DNA from: Marinitoga aeolica
GTDB lineage: Bacteria; Thermotogota; Thermotogae; Petrotogales; Petrotogaceae
Direction of reading: 5' to 3'
NCBI RefSeq assembly: GCF_029910535.1
Contig: NZ_CP069362.1
Span: 2,294,001 to 2,358,000, forward strand
DNA: 64,000 bases
The notes under the pieces: generated by a model
The model's database searches: none
What the model saw: only the letters and a program-made list of their open reading frames with translations
What the model was told of the DNA's origin: nothing
Program-made: the position numbers and the translations under genes
Shown: positions 51,050 to 58,937 of the stretch, piece by piece
How positions within the stretch are numbered: the first letter of the stretch is position 1
How the letters are laid out: every line of letters starts with the position of its first letter

Positions 51050-52267
51050 ATGAAAAAAATTATCATTGTAATTTCTTTAATTATGATATTATTTAGTAGT
51101 TGTTCTGTTTTTCAAAATAATAACTCTAATGTTTTAGACGATGGTTATAATTATGTGACTATAATTGTTAATATACCAGATTATACACCTGATGATTCAA
51201 GTATATATATTGCAGGAAATTTTAATAGTTGGAATCCTGGGGATAAAAGATTTAAATTAAAAAATGAAAATGGTAAGTACAAAATAACTTTAAAAGCTGA
51301 GCCTGGATTTACTATTGAGTATAAAATAACCAGAGGGAATTGGGAAACTGTTGAAAAAGGTAAAGATGGAGAAGAAATACCAAATAGAATATACACTTTT
51401 GATAGTAAAAAAAATACCATTGAAATTACAGTATATAATTGGAGGGATTTTGTAGAAAAAGGAGATGGAAATGTGAAACATACAATTACTGGTAATGTGA
51501 AAATTATAAATGATTTTTATTTAAAAGAGTTAGATAAAAAAAGAAGAATTTGGATATATTTACCACCAGATTATGAAACATCAAATAAAAGATATCCGGT
51601 ATTATACATGCATGATGGACAAAATGTTTTTGATGCAGCAACATCTTTTGTTGGAGAATGGGAAGTAGATGAAACATTAGAGAAATTATTTAAAGAAGGT
51701 AAAACATCAGGAGTTATTGTTGTTGCTATAGATAATGGCGGTAGTGACAGATTAAATGAATATTCTCCTTGGAAATGGGATAATACAAATATTCAAATTG
51801 CTAAAGGTCAAGGTGGAGAAGGAGATAAATATGTAGATTCAATAGTAAAATCAGTTAAACCATACATAGACAAAAATTTTAGAACAATACCTGAAGATAA
51901 TGGTATAATGGGAAGTTCAATGGGTGGATTAATATCATTATATGCTGCAATAAAATACCCTGAAGTATTTAAAAAAGTTGGTGCATTATCATCAGCATTT
52001 TGGTTTGCTGACAATAAAATTACTGATTATGTAAAAGAAAGAGGTTATGTAGGAGATTTAAAAATTTTTTTATATATAGGCGGTAAAGAAGAAAGCTCGA
52101 TGGATGATGCAAATAAATATAAAAATGATACAATTGAGATGGCAGAATTATTGAAAAATTTAGGTTATAAAAATGTAAAATTATTAATAGATGAGAACGG
52201 TATTCACAATGAAAGCTTTTGGGCAAAACATTTTGCAGAGATTTTTTTGTGGTTATATAATAATTAA
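51050..52267 (+). CDS. Secreted lipoprotein esterase with an N-terminal starch-binding-like domain
   Basis: This 405-residue protein has a lipoprotein signal KKIIIVISLIMILFSSC with a lipobox Cys (about residue 19). A CBM20/48-like beta domain (about 35-135) contains SIYIAGNFNSWNPGDKRF. The esterase D/Fes-type alpha/beta hydrolase follows: RRIWIYLPPDYE, YPVLYMHDGQNVFD, the nucleophile elbow G-S-S290-M-G, and a His in the ENGIHNESFWAKHF region. It is probably anchored outside the cytoplasm and may deacylate polysaccharide substituents or other carboxylic esters. The sugar-binding domain suggests a carbohydrate ester substrate; no specificity can be assigned. Confidence 0.88.
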   Translation: MKKIIIVISLIMILFSSCSVFQNNNSNVLDDGYNYVTIIVNIPDYTPDDSSIYIAGNFNSWNPGDKRFKLKNENGKYKITLKAEPGFTIEYKITRGNWETVEKGKDGEEIPNRIYTFDSKKNTIEITVYNWRDFVEKGDGNVKHTITGNVKIINDFYLKELDKKRRIWIYLPPDYETSNKRYPVLYMHDGQNVFDAATSFVGEWEVDETLEKLFKEGKTSGVIVVAIDNGGSDRLNEYSPWKWDNTNIQIAKGQGGEGDKYVDSIVKSVKPYIDKNFRTIPEDNGIMGSSMGGLISLYAAIKYPEVFKKVGALSSAFWFADNKITDYVKERGYVGDLKIFLYIGGKEESSMDDANKYKNDTIEMAELLKNLGYKNVKLLIDENGIHNESFWAKHFAEIFLWLYNN

Positions 52268-52301
52268 AGTAATAATAAATTAGAATTATCAGAGGTGAAA
52301 T

Positions 52302-53447
52302 ATGAAAAAAGCACAATTAGTATTTGGGTTTAGTAGTTTTTTTATATTTGGTTTTTCTTTAATTTTAAACAGCACATTAATTCCTGTTATTGAAAAATCA
52401 TATTCTATAGATCATTCTTTAGTGGGATTGGCTTTATCATTGGGATCAATAGCATTTTTGATTTCATCATTATTATATGGTTATTTGCTGGAAAAATACA
52501 AAGCGTTTTACGTTATTGTTAGTGGAATATTAGTATTATTAGCAGGTAATTTAACAATGCTTTTTATGAATTCATATATTATGCTTATTTTAGGTATGTT
52601 TTTTATAAATTTTGGTGGAGGAGCTTTAGAAGTGTCAGTTCCATTTTTAATCGGAGTTTCTGGCGAAGGGAAAAAAGGGAAGATTTTAAATTTATTGCAT
52701 GCATCATTTGCAATGGGGGCTGTAATTAGTCCTATTGTTTCTTCTTTAGTGTTAAGATATACACCATATTGGAAATCATCATACTTATTTGCTGCATTAA
52801 TTAATTTAATTCCATTAATATCAATATATATTATAAAAAATGATATTTTAAATTTACATACAAATTATTTGGAAAGCGGTAAAGGTTCATTAAAGGAAGT
52901 ATTAAATTCTTCCTTGATAATATTAGTTTTAGCATTATCATTTTATGTTGGTTATGAAATGAATTTTACATCATGGATATCTACATTCTTGTTTGAAGTA
53001 AGAAATTTTGATGTATCTAATGCAGCTATTTTTCCTTCATTCTTATGGTTAGGGTTATTTTTAGGCAGATCATTTCTGTCTGGAATGCCAGAGAAAATGG
53101 GGTATAAAAAGTGGTTGTTCATAGTTGTATTTTTATCAATAGTATTTTCTACACTTACTATATTATTAGGTAAAAACATGATAATTTCAGCTATTGGAAC
53201 TATACTTACTGGATTATCGTATGCTACAACATATCCAACTCTGCAGGCTATAATTGTTGAAAAATACAAACGTAATAAGGGAATAGCTTTAAGTATATCT
53301 TCTGCGGCAACATCTATTATTTCTGGTTGTTTTTCATATGTTATTGGTTTGATAGGAACATTGTATGGACTTTTTGCAGGATTAATAATTATTATAGTTA
53401 TTAATGTTATTGAATTGCTTTTTATTTCGTTATTGAAAGAAAATTAA
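52302..53447 (+). CDS. MFS transporter
   Basis: This 381-residue protein has about 12 transmembrane helices, with the cytoplasmic loop 2-3 LLYGYLLEKYKAFYVIVSG and the repeat-related FLGRSFLSGMPEKMGYKKW. It resembles the FHS/glucose-mannose-type branch and YfkF-like permeases, but the substrate is unknown. It lies 34 bases after the esterase and 16 before the amidase, so the three form one transcription unit. Uptake or export of a compound released by these hydrolases is a context inference. Confidence 0.85.
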   Translation: MKKAQLVFGFSSFFIFGFSLILNSTLIPVIEKSYSIDHSLVGLALSLGSIAFLISSLLYGYLLEKYKAFYVIVSGILVLLAGNLTMLFMNSYIMLILGMFFINFGGGALEVSVPFLIGVSGEGKKGKILNLLHASFAMGAVISPIVSSLVLRYTPYWKSSYLFAALINLIPLISIYIIKNDILNLHTNYLESGKGSLKEVLNSSLIILVLALSFYVGYEMNFTSWISTFLFEVRNFDVSNAAIFPSFLWLGLFLGRSFLSGMPEKMGYKKWLFIVVFLSIVFSTLTILLGKNMIISAIGTILTGLSYATTYPTLQAIIVEKYKRNKGIALSISSAATSIISGCFSYVIGLIGTLYGLFAGLIIIIVINVIELLFISLLKEN

Positions 53448-53463
53448 TATTGGAGGGGATAGG

Positions 53464-54846
53464 ATGGATTTGAGAAATTTAACAATAAAAAAAGCTAATG
53501 AATATTTTGAAAAAGGATTAACTTCTGTAGAATTGGTAGAATATTATTTAGAAAGAATTGCTAAATATGAGAATTTAAATGCTATATTAGAATTAAATCC
53601 TGATGCATTGTTTATTGCTCATCAACTAGATATTGAAAGAAAAAATGGTCATATAAGAAGTAAATTGCATGGTATTCCTATAATTATTAAAGGTAATATA
53701 GACACTGGAGATAAAATGCAAACAACAGCAGGAGTTAAAGCTTTAGAAGGTAATTATGTTGAAGAAGATGCATTTTCAGTAAAAAAATTAAGAGAAGCTG
53801 GAGCTATTATTTTAGCCAAAGCTAATTTAACAGAATTTGCTAACTTTGTATCTTTTAATATGCCAAATGGATATAGTACTTTAGGAGATCAAACAAAAAA
53901 TCCGTATGGCGATTTTGATACTGGTGGATCAAGTTCTGGTTCTGCAGTTGCAGTTGCTGCAGATTTATGTTTAGCTGCAATAGGAACAGAGACATCAGGA
54001 TCTATTTTATCTCCTTCTAGTTCAAATTCGTGTGTTGGATTAAAACCAACAACAGGTACTATTAGCAGAAGTGGAATTATACCAATTTCCTATACTCAAG
54101 ATACTGCTGGACCAATTGCAAGAAATGTTGAAGATGTATATGAAATATATAACATTTTAATTGGTTATGACGAAAAAGATCCAGCATCTTATATTGCTAA
54201 AGATTATAACGTGAAATTAGAAAAATTAAATGATTTTAATGGTTTAAAATTTGGAGTATCCAAAAACCATTTAAAATGGTTGTCAGAAGATCAAAAAGAT
54301 ACATTCTATAAATCACTGGATAGAATAAGAAAATTTGATGGAGAAATTATAGAATTTGAATTTGATCATTTAGATAAAATAAATAATATAAATGTATTGT
54401 ATTATGAATTTAAGCATGGTATTAATAATTATTTGAAAGACAAAAATTTAAAAGTTAAAACACTAAATGATATTATAAAATTCAATATTCATAATAGAGA
54501 AGCAATAAAATATGGTCAAAATATATTGATAAAATCTGATGGAACCAATTTAAAAGATAAAGAATATATTGAAAGTTTAATTAATGATAGAAAGTATTCT
54601 AGGAAATTCGGTATTGATAAGGTTATGGAAGAATATGACTTATTTGCATTAATATTCCCAGCAAATTATGGAGCTGGAATATCAGCAAAAGCAGGATATC
54701 CATCTGTAACTGTCCCTGCTGGATATACTAAAGATGGTCCTTTTGGAATAACCTTTACAGCAAAAGCATTAGAAGAAGGTAAAATATTATCTTTAGCAAA
54801 ATGTTTTGAAGAAAAATATCCTATAAGAGAAATTCCTGAAATATAA
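53464..54846 (+). CDS. Amidase signature family enzyme
   Basis: This 460-residue protein has the Ser-cisSer-Lys triad visible: K76 in IPIIIKGNIDTGD, cis-Ser near 156 in DTGGSSSGSAVAVAADL, and nucleophile Ser180 in GTETSGSILSPSS. It lacks GatA-specific context (no gatC/gatB nearby), so a stand-alone amidase is more likely than the tRNA amidotransferase subunit. The RBS is GGAGGGG. It ends the esterase-MFS-amidase unit with a terminator after its stop. Confidence 0.88.
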   Translation: MDLRNLTIKKANEYFEKGLTSVELVEYYLERIAKYENLNAILELNPDALFIAHQLDIERKNGHIRSKLHGIPIIIKGNIDTGDKMQTTAGVKALEGNYVEEDAFSVKKLREAGAIILAKANLTEFANFVSFNMPNGYSTLGDQTKNPYGDFDTGGSSSGSAVAVAADLCLAAIGTETSGSILSPSSSNSCVGLKPTTGTISRSGIIPISYTQDTAGPIARNVEDVYEIYNILIGYDEKDPASYIAKDYNVKLEKLNDFNGLKFGVSKNHLKWLSEDQKDTFYKSLDRIRKFDGEIIEFEFDHLDKINNINVLYYEFKHGINNYLKDKNLKVKTLNDIIKFNIHNREAIKYGQNILIKSDGTNLKDKEYIESLINDRKYSRKFGIDKVMEEYDLFALIFPANYGAGISAKAGYPSVTVPAGYTKDGPFGITFTAKALEEGKILSLAKCFEEKYPIREIPEI

Positions 54847-54873
54847 GCAGCCTTAGCTGCTTATTTATTTTTT
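54844..54873 (+). terminator. Terminator after the amidase gene
   Basis: Stem TAAGCAGC / GCTGCTTA with a CTTA loop and TTTATTTTTT tail, overlapping the stop codon. Confidence 0.88.
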
Positions 54874-54894
54874 AAAAAAGCTAGAAATATTATA

Positions 54895-54903
54895 TGGTAT
54901 AAT
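54895..54903 (+). promoter_or_regulatory. Extended -10 promoter of the two-component operon
   Basis: TGGTATAAT (TATAAT 54898-54903), 42 bases before the response-regulator ATG; no recognisable -35. Confidence 0.6.
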
Positions 54904-54945
54904 ATAATTAAAATAATGTTAAACTTCAGGATATCGGAGGGGATT

Positions 54946-55626
54946 ATGAAAATTTTGATTATTGAAGATGAGGATAGTATTAGAGATTTAATAAGGATGA
55001 ATTTAATCTTGGAAAATTTTGATGTTATTGCTGCAGAAAATGGCAATAAAGGAATAGAATTATTTAAAAAAGAAAATCCAGAACTTGTCGTTTTAGATTT
55101 AATGCTACCGGATAAAGATGGATTTGATGTTCTAAAAGAATTACAAAGTATAAATTATAAAATTCCAATAATTATACTAACAGCGAAAAATAATCAAAAT
55201 GACAAATTATTGGGATTGGAATTAGGAGCAGATGATTATATAACTAAACCTTTTGATAGTAAAGAATTGATTTTAAGGATACGCAATATCTTGAAAAGGA
55301 TTAAAAAAGCTAATATTTTCTTAAAAAGAAAAGTTATAGGGCCATTATCATTAGAAAATGATTCAAGAAAATTTTTTATTAATAATAATGAGATATATTT
55401 AACAAAAAGAGAATTCGAATTAATGGAAATTTTTATGAATAATCATAATCAGGTTTTAAAAAGAGAAATATTATTAGAAAAAATATGGGGATATGATACA
55501 TCTATAGATACAAGAGCTGTAGATATGGCAATTCAACGATTAAGAAAAAAAATGGGAGAATATGGAAAATATATTAAATCATTATATGGAGTTGGCTATA
55601 AATTAGAGGTGACTGATGAAGAATAG
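54946..55626 (+). CDS. OmpR/PhoB-family response regulator
   Basis: This 226-residue protein has a receiver domain (1 to about 118) with acidic pocket IIEDEDS, phospho-acceptor D51 in LVVLDLMLPDKDG and conserved Lys in DYITKPFDSKEL. The C-terminal winged helix (about 128-226) has LTKREFELMEIFMNN, VLKREILLEKIWGY and RAVDMAIQRLRKKMG. It controls transcription after phosphorylation by the adjacent kinase. ATG 54946 with GGAGGGG is chosen over 54916. The last 11 bases overlap the kinase start. Confidence 0.93.
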   Translation: MKILIIEDEDSIRDLIRMNLILENFDVIAAENGNKGIELFKKENPELVVLDLMLPDKDGFDVLKELQSINYKIPIIILTAKNNQNDKLLGLELGADDYITKPFDSKELILRIRNILKRIKKANIFLKRKVIGPLSLENDSRKFFINNNEIYLTKREFELMEIFMNNHNQVLKREILLEKIWGYDTSIDTRAVDMAIQRLRKKMGEYGKYIKSLYGVGYKLEVTDEE

Positions 55627-57046
55627 TATTAGAAATGAAATTTTGTTTTTAAATATCTCTACAACTTTTATTATTCTTATAATAATTTTTTTTATTACTC
55701 TAAATACTTTTCAAAAAAATATTATCAATAATACTGTCAAAAAAATGACTGAGTATAGTCAAGAAAGTCAAATATATTTTATGAATTCTCTAAAAGATTA
55801 TAATTACAATGATGTGTTTGCCGAATTAGAAAAAATGGCTCCGTTTATTTCGGATTATTTATCTAAAAAATATCATCTACATATTGAAATATATGATATC
55901 AGAAAAAAACTTCTTGCTGATACCTCACCAGATATAAAATACTTCGTATATCAAGATGTTCACTATGCAATTAATAATTTAAAAAATTATATTTTAAAAA
56001 AAGAACGTAACCATATAATTTTATTTTTTTCAAGCCCAATTTTTTTAAAAAATGATGTTATTGGAGCTATACGTTTTATTTATCCTATGGATTCTGAATA
56101 CCAATTAATATTGCAAGTAAAAAAAACTCTTATTATAATAGATATTATATCAATTATAGCAATAATATTTTTTAATTATATTCTTTCTAATTCTATTACA
56201 ATACCTATAAAAAAATTAAGAAATGAAACAGAAAAAATTGCTAATGGGAATTTTAAAGAAAGAATAAATATAAAAAGTAATGATGATATTAATTCTCTTG
56301 TAAAATCATTTAATCTTATGGTTGATAAAATAGAACATTACATTAAATCATTAAAAGATGAAAAAGATAAGCAAAAAATTTTTATAAACAATATTACTCA
56401 TGAACTTAAAACTCCAATAACCTCAATTTTAGGACATGCTGAACTCATAAAAAAACTAAATAATGAAGAAGATAAAAACATTTCTCTTAATTACATTATT
56501 AAAGAAGGAAATAGATTATTGAAGTTGGTTGAAGAACTATTATATGTATCCAAGCTTAATAAAAATTCTTTTGAATTTGAATTTGAAGAATATAATATAA
56601 AAAAGCTTGTGGATGAATGTATAAGTATATTGAAACCTCGATTCAAAAAATTCAATATCAAAATAAAGGCGAATGTTGATTTTATAGAATTATTTATTGA
56701 CCATGAAAAAATAAAAGAAATTATTTTAAATATATTGGATAATGCAATTAAACATAGCAAATGTTCAAAAATTAAAATATATTCCGAAATAAAAAGAAAT
56801 TATTTTTATTTAATTATAGAAGATGATGGTATTGGTATAGATGATAATGTAAAGAAAACTTTATTTAATCCCTTTTATATTCCTAAAAGAGAAAAAAGTA
56901 ACGGTTTAGGTTTATGTATTTCTCAGGAAATTGCCAAAAAACATGATGGAGAAATATATTTGGAATCTGAAATGAATAAAGGATCCAAGTTTATTATCAA
57001 ATTACCTTTAAATGTTAATAACAAAGGAGAAAGAAAGTATGATTAA
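55616..57046 (+). CDS. Membrane sensor histidine kinase
   Basis: This 476-residue kinase has TM1 (about 8-30, ending in a run of Ile/Phe). An extracytoplasmic sensor domain (about 31-165) is followed by TM2 (TLIIIDIISIIAIIFFNYIL), then HAMP (ITIPIKKLRNETEKIANGNF). HisKA has the phospho-His in NITHELKTPITSILGHAEL, and HATPase_c shows ILDNAIKHSK, EDDGIGIDDNV and KSNGLGLCISQEIAKKHDGE. The arrangement is PhoR-like. The signal is unknown. Its stop overlaps the third gene by 8 bases, so the three proteins are co-translated. Confidence 0.93.
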   Translation: MKNSIRNEILFLNISTTFIILIIIFFITLNTFQKNIINNTVKKMTEYSQESQIYFMNSLKDYNYNDVFAELEKMAPFISDYLSKKYHLHIEIYDIRKKLLADTSPDIKYFVYQDVHYAINNLKNYILKKERNHIILFFSSPIFLKNDVIGAIRFIYPMDSEYQLILQVKKTLIIIDIISIIAIIFFNYILSNSITIPIKKLRNETEKIANGNFKERINIKSNDDINSLVKSFNLMVDKIEHYIKSLKDEKDKQKIFINNITHELKTPITSILGHAELIKKLNNEEDKNISLNYIIKEGNRLLKLVEELLYVSKLNKNSFEFEFEEYNIKKLVDECISILKPRFKKFNIKIKANVDFIELFIDHEKIKEIILNILDNAIKHSKCSKIKIYSEIKRNYFYLIIEDDGIGIDDNVKKTLFNPFYIPKREKSNGLGLCISQEIAKKHDGEIYLESEMNKGSKFIIKLPLNVNNKGERKYD

Positions 57047-57815
57047 TAATAAAATTAAAATATATATAATCTTTTTTATTCTCATAGCAGCTATTTCTAT
57101 AATTATGGGAATATATTTAAATAATAAAGATTATAATAAGGTTTTTTTTATAAATGATAATGACGAATTAATGAAAAAATATATTTCTTCTACTCCAATT
57201 AAAATTGAAGTTAAAATGAAATATTTACCCACATATGTTTTAAATAGCCCAACAGAAATTATTGAATTATGGAGAAAAATCATCGATTTGCCAACTTATA
57301 ACTACATTTCTCCGAATTTAGATAATTCTGAAAATAAAATATATGGATATATATATTTTCTCGATGGTAGAAAAGTATATTATGAGTTTTCGAATAATTT
57401 ATTAATAAACAATTTAACTTATGGATCTGAAAATGATGAAGATCTACTTTTTGTAAAGGAAAAATTAATAAATAAAATTTATTCTTTAGAAAATATATCA
57501 AGAGCTTTTCTTGATAATGATAATAAAATAATTATCTTTAACCATGAAAAAGGGGTTTATTTAAAAAACCCAAAAAAATTAATAGAATTGTATCAAATAA
57601 TAGAAAAATCCAGCAAAATAAACTCCACAAAAAAAATAGGAGAAATTTTACAAAGTGAATCCAATCCAATTTATGTTATTAAAATATTAAGAAACAACAA
57701 AGAATTTTTAGTTTTAAACATATATAATGAAAAATATTTTTCTATATATTATATGAACAACTTCCTTTATCTCCTTGAAGGGAATTTCTTCCCATTTTTA
57801 AATTCTGCTTTTTAA
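57039..57815 (+). CDS. Membrane-anchored hypothetical protein linked to the two-component system
   Basis: This 258-residue protein has a single N-terminal membrane anchor (IYIIFFILIAAISIIMGIYL) and an extracytoplasmic domain of about 230 residues rich in Asn, Tyr and Ile, with no cysteine in the exported part. No family is recognised. Placement and topology recall accessory proteins that modulate a sensor kinase from outside (as YycH/YycI do for WalK), but no sequence similarity can be claimed. ATG 57039 with AAAGGAG upstream is preferred to 57012. Confidence 0.78.
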   Translation: MINNKIKIYIIFFILIAAISIIMGIYLNNKDYNKVFFINDNDELMKKYISSTPIKIEVKMKYLPTYVLNSPTEIIELWRKIIDLPTYNYISPNLDNSENKIYGYIYFLDGRKVYYEFSNNLLINNLTYGSENDEDLLFVKEKLINKIYSLENISRAFLDNDNKIIIFNHEKGVYLKNPKKLIELYQIIEKSSKINSTKKIGEILQSESNPIYVIKILRNNKEFLVLNIYNEKYFSIYYMNNFLYLLEGNFFPFLNSAF

Positions 57816-57867
57816 TCCTCATTTTGTTACATTCTTAATACATTTCTGATGATTTTTTAATTCATTT
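57812..57867 (+). promoter_or_regulatory. Direct repeats upstream of the first ABC importer
   Basis: Three related motifs occur at near-helical spacing: TTAATCCTCATTT (57812), TTAATACATTT (57835) and TTAATTCATTT (57857), starting 23 and 22 bases apart. Tandem half-sites in phase are how OmpR/PhoB-type regulators bind, and such a regulator is encoded just upstream. A promoter -10 downstream is not clear. Confidence 0.45.
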
Positions 57868-57900
57868 TTTTATTATTATGGTATTGTAACTAAATTTTGT

Positions 57901-58899
57901 ATGGGGGGTATTGAAATGAAAAAGATTTTGTTAATTGGTTTAATGTTAATTGCATTAAGTCTTTCTTTTGCTGAATTAATTATTTATAGTAGTGTAGATG
58001 AGGCAAATGCTAGAAAAATTTTAAATGCATTTTCAAAACAAACTGGTATTGAAGTAAAGTATATATTCTTATCTTCAGGACCTGCATTAGCAAGAATGGA
58101 AGCAGAAAAAAATAATCCACAAGCTGATGTATGGTTTGGGGCACCAATGCCAAATCATATTATTGCAAAAGAAAAGGGTTTGACAGAGCCATATAAAACT
58201 TTAAGTGTATATGGTATATCTCCTAACTTTTATGATGTTGATGGATATTTCCATGCTTTTTATATGAATCCGCTTGGAATTGGTGTTAACTTAAAAGTTT
58301 TAGAACAAATAAAAGCAGATTTACCAAAAAGCTGGATGGATTTGTTAAAACCTGAATATAAAAATATGATTCAATATCCAAGTCCTCAAACATCAGGTAC
58401 AGCATATGCATTTATAACAGGATTAATAGCTACTTACGGTGAAGACGGCATGATAGATTATTTAAAGAAACTAGCAAAGAATGTTCAATCATACACTCAA
58501 AGTGGAACAGGCCCTTCAAAAGCTGTTGGAGTTGGACAAGCTGGATTAGGAATTCAATTTACACCAGCATTCTTCCAATTTAAAGAACAAGGTTATCCAA
58601 TAGAAGTTGTATTTCCTAAAGAAGGAGTACCATATGAAGCAGCATGTGTTTCAATTATAAAAGGAGCTAAACACAAATATGAAGCAAAAGTTTTAGTAGA
58701 TTGGTTATTATCTAAAAAAGGACAACAAACAATAGTTGATGAAAAAACATTCTTCTATCCTGTAAGATCAGATGTTGATTTCGGTACATTACAACCATTA
58801 TCAACAATAAAATTAATTACAGTTGATGAGAATTGGGCTGCACAAAATAAGAAGAGAATAGTTGAAAGATGGATAAAAGAGGTTTTACCAGTTAAATAA
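57901..58899 (+). CDS. ABC importer substrate-binding protein (Fe3+/hexose-phosphate/phosphonate family), system 1
   Basis: This 332-residue periplasmic-type binding protein (mature fold of the AfuA/FbpA/PhnS cluster) has a signal peptide (ILLIGLMLIALSLSFA). Its preferred start is the ATG of MKKILL at 57916, with a GGGGGG a few bases upstream of the longer MGGIEMKK reading; the longer reading starts at 57901. Family motifs are IYSSVDEANARKIL, ARMEAEKNNPQADVWFGAP, and YPSPQTSGTAYAFITGL. No adjacent Tyr pair typical of iron binding is evident, so iron is not the only candidate. It is separated from its permease by a hairpin that can raise binding-protein levels. Confidence 0.85.
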   Translation: MGGIEMKKILLIGLMLIALSLSFAELIIYSSVDEANARKILNAFSKQTGIEVKYIFLSSGPALARMEAEKNNPQADVWFGAPMPNHIIAKEKGLTEPYKTLSVYGISPNFYDVDGYFHAFYMNPLGIGVNLKVLEQIKADLPKSWMDLLKPEYKNMIQYPSPQTSGTAYAFITGLIATYGEDGMIDYLKKLAKNVQSYTQSGTGPSKAVGVGQAGLGIQFTPAFFQFKEQGYPIEVVFPKEGVPYEAACVSIIKGAKHKYEAKVLVDWLLSKKGQQTIVDEKTFFYPVRSDVDFGTLQPLSTIKLITVDENWAAQNKKRIVERWIKEVLPVK

Positions 58900-58900
58900 C

Positions 58901-58925
58901 AAAAGGGGGTATTCCCCCTTTTTTT
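58901..58925 (+). terminator. Intra-operon attenuator hairpin
   Basis: Stem AAAAGGGGG / CCCCCTTTT with a TATT loop and a T tail sits between the binding protein and its permease. It probably lets only part of the transcripts continue. Confidence 0.8.
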
Positions 58926-58937
58926 GGAGGAATTTAT

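Noticed and set aside
53464-54846. GatA subunit of Asp/Glu-tRNA amidotransferase
   Set aside because: No gatB or gatC nearby, and it sits in an esterase-transporter unit; a general amidase is the safer call.
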